From positions 21,932,407 through 21,996,406 of the forward strand of contig OY829539.1 in the NCBI GenBank assembly GCA_963691705.1: a DNA stretch of 64,000 bases, given 5' to 3'. Made by a program: the position numbers and the translations under genes. Origin of the DNA: Viola odorata. Its lineage: Eukaryota > Streptophyta > Magnoliopsida > Malpighiales > Violaceae. The notes under the pieces were generated by a model, which saw nothing but the letters and a program-made list of their open reading frames with translations, searched no databases and was not told the DNA's origin. Of this stretch, positions 54,485 through 64,000 are shown piece by piece (position 1 is the first letter of the stretch; every line of letters starts with the position of its first letter).

Positions 54485-55537
54485 AAGACCATGCCCACAG
54501 CATGTCAAAATTTCAAGACCATGCCCACAGCATGTCAAAATTTTAATTTCAAAAGACCATGCCCACGACATGTCGATACTTCAAAGACCATGCCCACGAC
54601 ATGTCGATACTTCAAAGACCATGCCCACGACATGTCGATATTTCAAAGACCATGCCCACGGCATGTCAAAATTTCAATTTCAAAAGACCATGCCCACGGC
54701 ACGTCGATATTTCAAAGACCATGCCCACGACATGTCAAAATTTCAAGACCATGCCCACAGCATGTCAAAATTTTAATTTCAAAAGACCATGCCCACGGCA
54801 TGTCGATATTTCAAAGACCATGCCCACGGCATGTCGATATTTCAATTTCAAAAGACCATGCCCACGGCACGTCGATATTTCAAAGACCATGCCCACGGCA
54901 TGTCAAAATTTCAAGACCATGCCCACAACATGTCAAAATTTTAATTTCAAAAGACCATGCCCACGGCATGTCGATATTTCAAAGACCATGCCCACGACAT
55001 GTCAAAATTTCAAAACCATGCCCACAGCATGTCAAAATTTTAATTTCAAAAGACCTTGCCCACGGCATGTCGATATTTAAAAGACCATGCCCACAGCATG
55101 TCAAAATTTCAAGACCATGCCCACAGCATGTCAAAATTTTAATTTCAAAAGACCATGCCCACGGCATGTCGATATTTCAAAGACCATGCCCACGGCATGT
55201 CGATATTTCAAAGACCATGCCCACGGCATGTCAAAATTTCAATTTCAAAAGACCATGCCTACGGCACGTCGATATTTCAAAGACCATGCCCACGACATGT
55301 CAAAATTTCAAGACCATGCCCACAGCATGTCAAAATTTTAATTTCAAAAGACCATGCCCACGACATGTCGATATTTCAAAGACCATGCCCACGGTCAAGA
55401 CCATGCCCACAACATGTCAAAATTTTAATTTCAAAAGACCATGCCCACGGCATGTCGATATTTCAAAGACCATGCCCACGGCATGTCAAAATTTCAAAAC
55501 CATGCCCACAGCATGTCAAAATTTTAATTTCAAAAGA

Positions 55538-57420
55538 CCATGCCCACGGCATGTGGATATTTCAAAGTCCATGCCCACGACATGTTGATATTTCAGAGAC
55601 CATGCCCACGGCATGTCAAAATTTCAATTTCAAAAGACCATGTTCACGGCACGTCGATATTTCAAAGACCATGCCCACGGCATGTCGATATTTCAAACAC
55701 CATACCCACGGCATGTCAAAATTTCAATTTCAAAAGACCATGCCCACGGCACGTCGATATTTCCAAGACCATGCCCACGACATGTCAAAATTTCAAGACC
55801 ATGCCCACAGCATGTCAAAATTTTAATTTCAAAAGACCATGCCCACGACATGTCGATATTTCAAAGACCATGCCCACGGTCAAGACCATGCCCACAACAT
55901 GTCAAAATTTTAATTTCAAAAGACAATGCCCACGGCATGTCGATATTTCAAAGACCATGCCCACGGCATGTCAAAATTTCAATTTCAAAAGACCATGCCT
56001 ACAGCACGTCGATATTTCAAAGACCATGCCCACGACATGTCAAAATTTCAAGACCATGCCCACAGCATGTCAAAATTTTAATTTCAAAAGACCATGCCCA
56101 CGACATGTCGATATTTCAAAGACCATGCCCACGGTCAAGACCATGCCCACAACATGTCAAAATTTTAATTTCAAAAGACCATGCCCACGGCATGTCGATA
56201 TTTCAAAGACCATGCCCACGGCATGTCAAAATTTCAAAACCATGCCCACAGCATGTCAAAATTTTAATTTCAAAAGACCATGCCCACGGCATGTGGATAT
56301 TTCAAAGTCCATGCCCACGGCATGTTGATATTTCAGAGACCATGCCCACGGCATGTCAAAATTTCAATTTCAAAAGACCATGCTCACGGCACGTCGATAT
56401 TTCACAGACCATGCCCACAGCATGTCGATATTTCAAAGACCATACCCACGGCATGTCAAAATTTCTATTTCAAAATACCATGCCCACGGCACGTCGATAT
56501 TTCAAAGACCATGCCCACGACATGTCAAAATTTCAAGACCATGCCCACAGCATGTCAAAATTTTAATTTCAAAAGACCATGCCCACGACATGTCGATATT
56601 TCAAAGACCATGCCCACGGTCAAGACCATGCCCACAACACGTCAAAATTTTAATTTCAAAAGACCATGCCCACGGCATGTCGATATTTCAAAGACCATGC
56701 CCACGGCATGTCAAAATTTCAAGACCATGCCCACAGCATGTCAAAATTTTAATTTCAAAAGACCATGCCCACGGCATGTCGATATTTCAAAGACCATGCC
56801 CACGGCATGTCAAAATTTCAAAACCATGCCCACAGAATGTCAAAATTTTAATTTCAAAAGACCTTGCCCACGACATGTCGATATTTAAAAGACCATGCCC
56901 ACAGCATGTCAAAATTTCAAGACCATTCCCACAGCATGTCAAAATTTTAATTTCAAAAGACCATGCCCACGACATGTCGATACTTCAAAGACCATGCCCA
57001 CAGCATGTCAAAATTTTAATTTCAAAAGACCTTGCCCACGGCATGTCGATATTTAAAAGACCATGCCCACAGCATGTCAAAATTTCAAGACCATGCCCAC
57101 AGCATGTCAAAATTTTAATTTCAAAAGACCATGCCCACGGCATGTCGATATTTCAAAGACCATGCCCACGGCATGTCGATATTTCAAAGACCATGCCCAC
57201 GGCATGTCAAAATTTCAATTTCAAAAGACCATGCCCACGACACGTCGATATTTCAAAGACCATGCCCACGACATGTCAAAATTTCAAGACCATGCCCACA
57301 GTATGTCAAAATTTTAATTTCAAAAGACCATGCCCACGACATGTCGATATTTCAAAGACCATGCCCACGGCATGTCAAAATTTCAATTTCAAAAGACCAT
57401 GCCCACGGCAGGTCGATATT
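55538..57420 (+). repeat. Divergent block with a 740-bp duplication
   Basis: The GGCATGTGGATATTTC unit occurs at 55,538 and 56,278 (740 bp apart), with matching flanks. The block is rich in private substitutions: CATGTTCACGGC near 55,643, AAACACCATACCC near 55,696, TTTCCAAGACC near 55,761, TTTCACAGACC near 56,402, and TTTCTATTTCAAAATACC near 56,464. This suggests less homogenisation than in neighbouring blocks. Confidence 0.75.
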
Positions 57421-58924
57421 TCAAAGACCATGCCCACGGCATGTCAAAATTTCAATTTCAAAAGACCATGCTCACGGCACGTCGATATTTCAAAGACCAT
57501 GCCCACAGCATGTCTAAATTTCAAGACCATGCCTACAGCATGTCAAAATTTTAATTTCAAAAGACCATGCCCACGACATGTCGATATTTCAAAGACCATG
57601 CCCACGGTCAAGACCATGCCCACAACATGTCAAAATTTTAATTTCAAAAGACCATGCCCACGGCATGTCGATATTTCAAAGACCATGCCCACGGCATGTC
57701 AAAATTTCAAAACCATGCCCACAGCATGTCAAAATTTTAATTTCAAAAGACCATGCCCACGGCATGTCGATATTTCAAAGACCATGCCCACGACATGTCA
57801 AAATTTCAAAACCATGCCCACAGCATGTCAAAATTTTAATTTCAAAAGACCTTGCCCACGGCATGTCGATATTTAAAAGACCATGCCCACAGCATGTCAA
57901 AATTTCAAGACCATGCCCACAGCATGTCAAAATTTTAATTTCAAAAGGCCATGCCCACGGCATGTCAAAATTTCAAAACCATGCCCACAGTATGTCAAAA
58001 TTTTAATTTCAAAAGACCATGCCCACGGCATGTCGATATTTCAAAGACCATGCCCACGGCATGTCGATATTTCAGAGACCATGCCCACGGCATGTCAAAA
58101 TTTCAATTTCAAAAGACCATGCTCACGGCACGTCGATATTTCAAAGACCATGCCCACGGCATGTCGATATTTCAAAGACCATGCCCACGGCATGCCAAAA
58201 TTTCAATTTCAAAAGACCATCCCCACGGCACGTCGATATTTCAAAGACCATGCCCACAGCATGTCAAAATTTCAAGACCATGCCCACAGCATGTCAAAAT
58301 TTTAATTTCAAAAGACCATGCCCACGGCATGTCGATATTTCAAAGACCATGCCCACGGCATGTCGATATTTCAAAGACCATGCCCACGGCATGTCAAAAT
58401 TTCAATTTCAAAAGACCATGCCCACGGCACGTCGATATTTCAAAGACCATTCCCACGACATGTCAAAATTTCAAGGCCATGCCCACAGCATGTCAAAATT
58501 TTAATTTCAAAAGACCATGCCCACGACATGTCGATATTTCAAAGACCATGCCCACGGTCAAGACCATGCCCACAACATGTCAAAATTTTAATTTCAAAAG
58601 ACCATGCCCACGGCATGTCGATATTTCAAAGACCAAGCCCACGGCATGTCAAAATTTCAAGGCCATGCCCACAGCATGTCAAAATTTTAATTTCAAAAGG
58701 CCATGCCCACGACATGTCGATATTTCAAAGACCATGCCCACGGTCAAGACCATGCCCACAACATGTCAAAATTTTAATTTCAAAAGACCATGCCCACGGC
58801 ATGTCGATATTTCAAAGACCAAGCCCACGGCATGTCAAAATTTCTAAACCATGCCCACAGCATGTGAAAATTTTAATTTCAAAAGACCATGCCCACAGCA
58901 TGTCGATATTTCAAAGACCATGCC
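57420..58924 (+). repeat. Left copy of a 5,076-bp duplication
   Basis: This segment matches 62,500-64,000 with a constant 5,076-bp offset and runs into the window edge. Shared rare variants are GTCTAAATTTCAAG with CATGCCTACAGC (near 57,513 and 62,589), GACCAAGCCC, AAGGCCATGCCC and CATGTGAAAATT. Differences seen are CGGCATG versus CGACATG near 57,690/62,766, CAGTATG versus CAGCATG near 57,988/63,064, and CACGGTCAAG versus CAGGGTCAAG near 58,740/63,816. Both copies have internal 150-bp doublings. Confidence 0.85.
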
Positions 58925-59589
58925 CACGGCATGTCGATATTTCAGAGACCATGCCCACGGCATGTCAAAATTTCAATTTCAAAAGACCATGCTCACGGCA
59001 CGTCGATATTTCAAAGACCATGCCCACGGCATGTCGATATTTCAAAGACCATACCCACGGCATGTCAAAATTTCAATTTCAAAAGACCATGCCCACGGCA
59101 CGTCGATATTTCAAAGACCATGCCCACGACATGTCAAAATTTCAAGACCATGCCCACAGCATGTCAAAATTTTAATTTCAAAAGACCATGCCCACGGCAT
59201 GTCGATATTTCAAAGACCATGCCCACGGTCAAGACCATGCCCACAACATGTCAAAATTTTAATTTCAAAAGACCATGCCCACGACATGTCGATATTTCAA
59301 AGACCATGCCCACGGTCAAGACCATGCCCACAACATGTCAAAATTTTAATTTCAAAAGACCATGCCCACGGCATGTCGATATTTCAAAGACCATGCCCAC
59401 GGCATGTCAAAATTTCAAGACCATGCCCACAGCATGTCAAAATTTTAATTTCAAAAGACCATGCCCACGGCATGTCGATATTTCAAAGACCATGCCCACG
59501 GCATGTCAAAATTTCAAAACGATGCCCACAGAATGTCAAAATTTTAATTTCAAAAGACCTTGCCCACGGCATGTCGATATTTAAAAGAC

Positions 59590-62362
59590 CATGCCCACAG
59601 CATGTCAAAATTTCAAGACCATGCCCACAGCATGTCAAAATTTTAATTTCAAAAGACCATGCCCACGGCATGTCGATATTTCAAAGACCATGCCCACGGC
59701 ATGTCGATATTTCAAAGACCATGCCCACGGCATGTCAAAATTTCAATTTCAAAAGACCATGCCTACGGCACGTCGATATTTCAAAGACCATGCCCACGAC
59801 ATGTCAAAATTTCAAGACCATGCCCACAGCATGTCAAAATTTTAATTTCAAAAGACCATGCCCACGACATGTCGATATTTCAAAGACCATGCCCACGGTC
59901 AAGACCATGCCCACAACATGTCAAAATTTTAATTTCAAAAGACCATGCCCACGGCATGTCGTTATTTCAAAGACCATGCCCACGGCATGTCAAAATTTCA
60001 AAACCATGCCCACAGCATGTGAAAATTTTAATTTCAAAAGACCATGCCCACAGCATGTCGATATTTCAAAGACCATGCCCACGGCATGTCGATATTTCAG
60101 AGACCATGCCCACGGCATGTCAAAATTTCAATTTCAAAAGACCATGCTCACGGCACGTCGATATTTCAAAGACCATGCCCACGGCATGTCGATATTTCAA
60201 AGACCATGCCCACGGCATGTCAAAATTTCAATTTCAAAAGACCATGCCCACGGCACGTCGATATTTCAAAGACCATGCCCACGACATGTCAAAATTTCAA
60301 GACCATGCCCACAGCATGTCAAAATTTTAATTTCAAAAGACCATGCCCAGGGCATGTGGATATTTCAAAGTCCATGCCCACGGCATGTTGATATTTCAGA
60401 GACCATGCCCACGGCATGTCAAAATTTCAATTTCAAAAGACCATGCTCACGGCACGTCGATATTTCAAAGACCATGCCCACGGCATGTCGATATTTCAAA
60501 GACCATACCCACGGCATGTCAAAATTTCAATTTCAAAAGACCATGCCCACGGCACGTCGATATTTCAAAGACCATGCCCACGACATGTCAAAATTTCAAG
60601 ACCATGCCCACAGCATGTCAAAATTTTAATTTCAAAAGACCATGCCCACGGCATGTCGATATTTCAAAGACCATGCCCACGGCATGTCAAAATTTCAAGA
60701 CCATGCCCACAGCATGTCAAAATTTTAATTTCAAAAGACCATGCCCACGGCATGTCGATATTTCAAAGACCATGCCCACGGCATGTCAAAATTTCAAAAC
60801 CATGCCCACAGAATGTCAAAATTTTAATTTCAAAAGACCTTGCCCACGGCATGTCGATATTTAAAAGACCATGCCCACAGCATGTCAAAATTTCAAGACC
60901 ATGCCCACAGCATGTCAAAATTTTAATTTCAAAAGACCATGCCCACGGCATGTCGATATTTCAAAGACCATGCCCACGGCATGTCAAAATTTCAATTTCA
61001 AAAGACCATGCCTACGACACGTCGATATTTCAAAGACCATGCCCACGACATGTCAAAATTTCAAGACCATGCCCACAGCATGTCAAAATTTTAATTTCAA
61101 AAGACCATGCCCACGACATGTCGATATTTCAAAGACCATGCCCACGGTCAAGACCATGCCCACAACATGTCAAAATTTTAATTTCAAAAGACCATACCCA
61201 CGGCATGTCGATATTTCAAAGACCATGCCCACGGCATGTCAAAATTTCAAAACCATGCCCACAGCATGTCAAAATTTTAATTTCAAAAGACCATGCCCAC
61301 GGCATGTGGATATTTCAAAGTCCATGCCCACGGCATGTTGATATTTCAGAGACCATGCCCACGGCATGTCAAAATTTCAATTTCAAAAGACCATGCTCAC
61401 GGCACGTCGATATTTCACAGACCATGCCCACGGCATGTCGATATTTCAAAGACCATACCCACGGCATGTCAAAATTTCAATTTCAAAAGACCATGCCCAC
61501 GGCACGTCGATATTTCAAAGACCATGCCCACGACATGTCAAAATTTCAAGACCATGCCCACAGCATGTCAAAATTTTAATTTCAAAAGACCATGCCCACG
61601 GCATGTCGATATTTAAAAGACCATGCCCACAGCATGTCAAAATTTCAAGACCATGCCCACAGCATGTCAAAATTTTAATTTCAAAAGACCATGCCCACGG
61701 CATGTCGATATTTCAAAGACCATGCCCACGGCATGTCGATATTTCAAAGACCATGCCCACGGCATGTCAAAATTTCAATTTCAAAAGACCATGCCTACGG
61801 CACGTCGATATTTCAAAGACCATGCCCACGACATGTCAAAATTTCAAGACCATGCCCACAGCATGTCAAAATTTTAATTTCAAAAGACCATGCCCACGAC
61901 ATGTCGATATTTCAAAGACCATGCCCACGGTCAAGACCATGCCCACAACATGTCAAAATTTTAATTTCAAAAGACCATGCCCACGGCATGTCGTTATTTC
62001 AAAGACCATGCCCACGGCATGTCAAAATTTCAAAACCATGCCCACAGCATGTGAAAATTTTAATTTCAAAAGACCATGCCCACAGCATGTCGATATTTCA
62101 AAGACCATGCCCACGGCATGTCGATATTTCAGAGACCATGCCCACGGCATGTCAAAATTTCAATTTCAAAAGACCATGCTCACGGCACGTCGATATTTCA
62201 AAGACCATGCCCACGGCATGTCGATATTTCAAAGACCATGCCCACGGCATGTCAAAATTTCAATTTCAAAAGACCATGCCCACGGCACGTCGATATTTCA
62301 AAGACCATGCCCACGACATGTCAAAATTTCAAGACCATGCCCACAGCATGTCAAAATTTTAA
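59590..62362 (+). repeat. 2,032-bp duplication
   Basis: About 59,590-60,330 recurs at 61,622-62,362 (offset 2,032 bp). It shares the otherwise rare CATGTCGTTATTTC (near 59,956 and 61,988) and CATGTGAAAATTTT. Between the two copies lies a block with the GGCATGTGGATATTTC marker. Confidence 0.85.
60341..61600 (+). repeat. 950-bp spaced pair inside the 2,032-bp repeat
   Basis: GGCATGTGGATATTTC units at 60,341 and 61,291 have matching downstream sequence, including CATGCTCACGGC and CCATACCCACGG. The first copy carries CCCAGGGCATG where the second has CCCACGGCATG. TTTCACAGACC marks the second copy. Confidence 0.75.
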
Positions 62363-62499
62363 TTTCAAAAGACCATGCCCACGGCATGTCGATATTTCAA
62401 AGACCATGCCCACGGCATGTCGATATTTCAAAGACCATGCCCACGGCATGTCAAAATTTCAATTTCAAAAGACCATGCCTACGGCACGTCGATATTTCA

Positions 62500-64000
62500 A
62501 AGACCATGCCCACGGCATGTCAAAATTTCAATTTCAAAAGACCATGCTCACGGCACGTCGATATTTCAAAGACCATGCCCACAGCATGTCTAAATTTCAA
62601 GACCATGCCTACAGCATGTCAAAATTTTAATTTCAAAAGACCATGCCCACGACATGTCGATATTTCAAAGACCATGCCCACGGTCAAGACCATGCCCACA
62701 ACATGTCAAAATTTTAATTTCAAAAGACCATGCCCACGGCATGTCGATATTTCAAAGACCATGCCCACGACATGTCAAAATTTCAAAACCATGCCCACAG
62801 CATGTCAAAATTTTAATTTCAAAAGACCATGCCCACGGCATGTCGATATTTCAAAGACCATGCCCACGACATGTCAAAATTTCAAAACCATGCCCACAGC
62901 ATGTCAAAATTTTAATTTCAAAAGACCTTGCCCACGGCATGTCGATATTTAAAAGACCATGCCCACAGCATGTCAAAATTTCAAGACCATGCCCACAGCA
63001 TGTCAAAATTTTAATTTCAAAAGGCCATGCCCACGGCATGTCAAAATTTCAAAACCATGCCCACAGCATGTCAAAATTTTAATTTCAAAAGACCATGCCC
63101 ACGGCATGTCGATATTTCAAAGACCATGCCCACGGCATGTCGATATTTCAGAGACCATGCCCACGGCATGTCAAAATTTCAATTTCAAAAGACCATGCTC
63201 ACGGCACGTCGATATTTCAAAGACCATGCCCACGGCATGTCGATATTTCAAAGACCATGCCCACGGCATGCCAAAATTTCAATTTCAAAAGACCATCCCC
63301 ACGGCACGTCGATATTTCAAAGACCATGCCCACAGCATGTCAAAATTTCAAGACCATGCCCACAGCATGTCAAAATTTTAATTTCAAAAGACCATGCCCA
63401 CGGCATGTCGATATTTCAAAGACCATGCCCACGGCATGTCGATATTTCAAAGACCATGCCCACGGCATGTCAAAATTTCAATTTCAAAAGACCATGCCCA
63501 CGGCACGTCGATATTTCAAAGACCATTCCCACGACATGTCAAAATTTCAAGGCCATGCCCACAGCATGTCAAAATTTTAATTTCAAAAGACCATGCCCAC
63601 GACATGTCGATATTTCAAAGACCATGCCCACGGTCAAGACCATGCCCACAACATGTCAAAATTTTAATTTCAAAAGACCATGCCCACGGCATGTCGATAT
63701 TTCAAAGACCAAGCCCACGGCATGTCAAAATTTCAAGGCCATGCCCACAGCATGTCAAAATTTTAATTTCAAAAGGCCATGCCCACGACATGTCGATATT
63801 TCAAAGACCATGCCCAGGGTCAAGACCATGCCCACAACATGTCAAAATTTTAATTTCAAAAGACCATGCCCACGGCATGTCGATATTTCAAAGACCAAGC
63901 CCACGGCATGTCAAAATTTCTAAACCATGCCCACAGCATGTGAAAATTTTAATTTCAAAAGACCATGCCCACAGCATGTCGATATTTCAAAGACCATGCC
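62500..64000 (+). repeat. Right copy of the 5,076-bp duplication (cut by window end)
   Basis: This is the partner of 57,420-58,924 with the same ordered rare variants. It extends to the last base of the window, so the duplication may be longer than seen. It implies that the whole intervening 5-kb stretch, including the 2,032-bp and 950-bp repeats, may be one very large repeat unit. Confidence 0.85.

Larger units (their letters stand above)
1..64000 (+). repeat. Satellite DNA array filling the entire window
   Basis: Every line of the window is made of one short motif: an 18-bp core, consensus CCATGCCCACGGCATGTC, followed by an A/T-rich linker of 12, 13 or 20 bp. This gives monomers of 30, 31 and 38 bp. 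All monomers read in the same direction; the reverse-strand signature TGGGCATGG was not seen on the plus strand. At about 33 bp per monomer there are roughly 1,900-2,000 copies. I saw no stretch that is not explained by the monomer, no mobile element and no unique sequence, and neither array end is present. Such arrays are characteristic of eukaryotic constitutive heterochromatin. The family is not one I recognise, so its chromosomal position (centromere, subtelomere or interstitial block) remains open. Confidence 0.98.
16640..64000 (+). repeat. Satellite domain 2 (right edge open, left edge approximate)
   Basis: The monomer is the same but the variant set is new. GATACTTCAAAG is first seen near 17,687. 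CCATCCCCACGG occurs 23 times from 18,523 to 63,293. CATGCTCAC is first seen near 17,086. TTTCAGAGACC is first seen near 17,038. The 38-bp CAAAATTTCAATTTC linker is common. The domain 1 TTAATTTAAAAAG linker is absent. The domain is a mosaic of many higher-order repeats of different period, listed separately. No non-satellite sequence interrupts it. Confidence 0.85.

Noticed and set aside
58851..60629. Longest open reading frame, 592 codons, with a degenerate repeat of about 33 residues; many others of 200-530 codons on the plus strand
   Set aside because: The 99-bp trimer is divisible by three, so any frame without a stop in the trimer stays open. Up to three plus-strand frames are open in overlapping stretches with equally repetitive products. 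Indels occur in non-triplet steps (31, 38 or 1 bp) without regard to frame. There is no signal, domain, codon bias or conserved frame.
1..64000. CRISPR array (regular repeats with short spacers)
   Set aside because: The linkers are not unique spacers: they fall into a few A/T-rich classes of 12-20 bp shared by hundreds of units. Repeat cores are too short and degenerate, and no cas genes are present.
1..64000. Telomeric repeats, transposon ends, target-site duplications or LTRs inside the array
   Set aside because: None was seen; every irregularity examined is explained by substitution, small deletion or rearrangement of monomers.
1..64000. Assignment to a named species or known plant, insect or mollusc satellite
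   Set aside because: I do not recognise the monomer, and sequence alone gives no taxonomic marker. Only a eukaryotic nuclear heterochromatic origin is supported by array size and organisation.
1..64000. Inverted blocks or strand switches within the array
   Set aside because: No minus-oriented monomer (TGGGCATGG on the plus strand) was found on reading through; the array appears entirely head-to-tail.

Overview
The whole 64,000-base window is one uninterrupted, head-to-tail tandem repeat (satellite DNA). I find no protein-coding gene, RNA gene, transposon or unique sequence longer than a repeat linker, and both ends of the window lie inside the array. An array this long, with layered higher-order repeats, is typical of eukaryotic heterochromatin (centromeric, pericentromeric, subtelomeric or knob-like). 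I do not recognise the satellite family and do not assign a species. Nothing suggests a bacterial, phage or viral genome.

Building block: an 18-bp core, consensus CCATGCCCACGGCATGTC, followed by an A/T-rich linker. Linker length gives monomers of 30, 31 or 38 bp, plus a rarer truncated 18-bp unit (CCATGCCCACGGTCAAGA). The commonest arrangement is a 31+30+38 = 99-bp trimer, about 42% GC by hand count. At about 33 bp per monomer the window holds roughly 1,900-2,000 monomers, all in the same orientation. The core is a near-palindrome (CATGCC-CAC-GGCATG). Its centre varies among CGG, CAG, CGA and CAA, and the centre correlates with the linker that follows.

Layout: two domains. Domain 1 (1 to about 16.6 kb) carries a diagnostic TTAATTTAAAAAG linker (last seen near 15.95 kb) and a CCACGCCCACAG core. 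It contains duplications of 818, 1,686, 1,854-1,954, 838 (a 25-monomer unit) and 2,074 bp. A transition block with many private substitutions lies at about 15.9-17.0 kb. Domain 2 (about 16.6 kb to the end) carries different markers: GATACTTC, CCATCCCCACGG, CATGCTCAC, TTTCAGAGACC and GTCAAAATTTCAATTTC. Its repeats have periods of 2,250, 1,355/1,386, 1,653 (three tandem copies), 2,993, about 1,700 (three copies), 691, 1,114/995, 988/1,696/957, 740, 2,032, 950 and 5,076 bp. Most length differences between copies equal whole monomers (18, 30, 31, 69 or 99 bp), as expected for unequal exchange between aligned monomers.

Many long open reading frames exist because the 99-bp trimer is divisible by three and several frames lack stop codons. 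They are a by-product of the repeat and are not annotated as genes. Coordinates of higher-order blocks were obtained by aligning marker variants by eye; edges marked approximate may be off by tens of bases.
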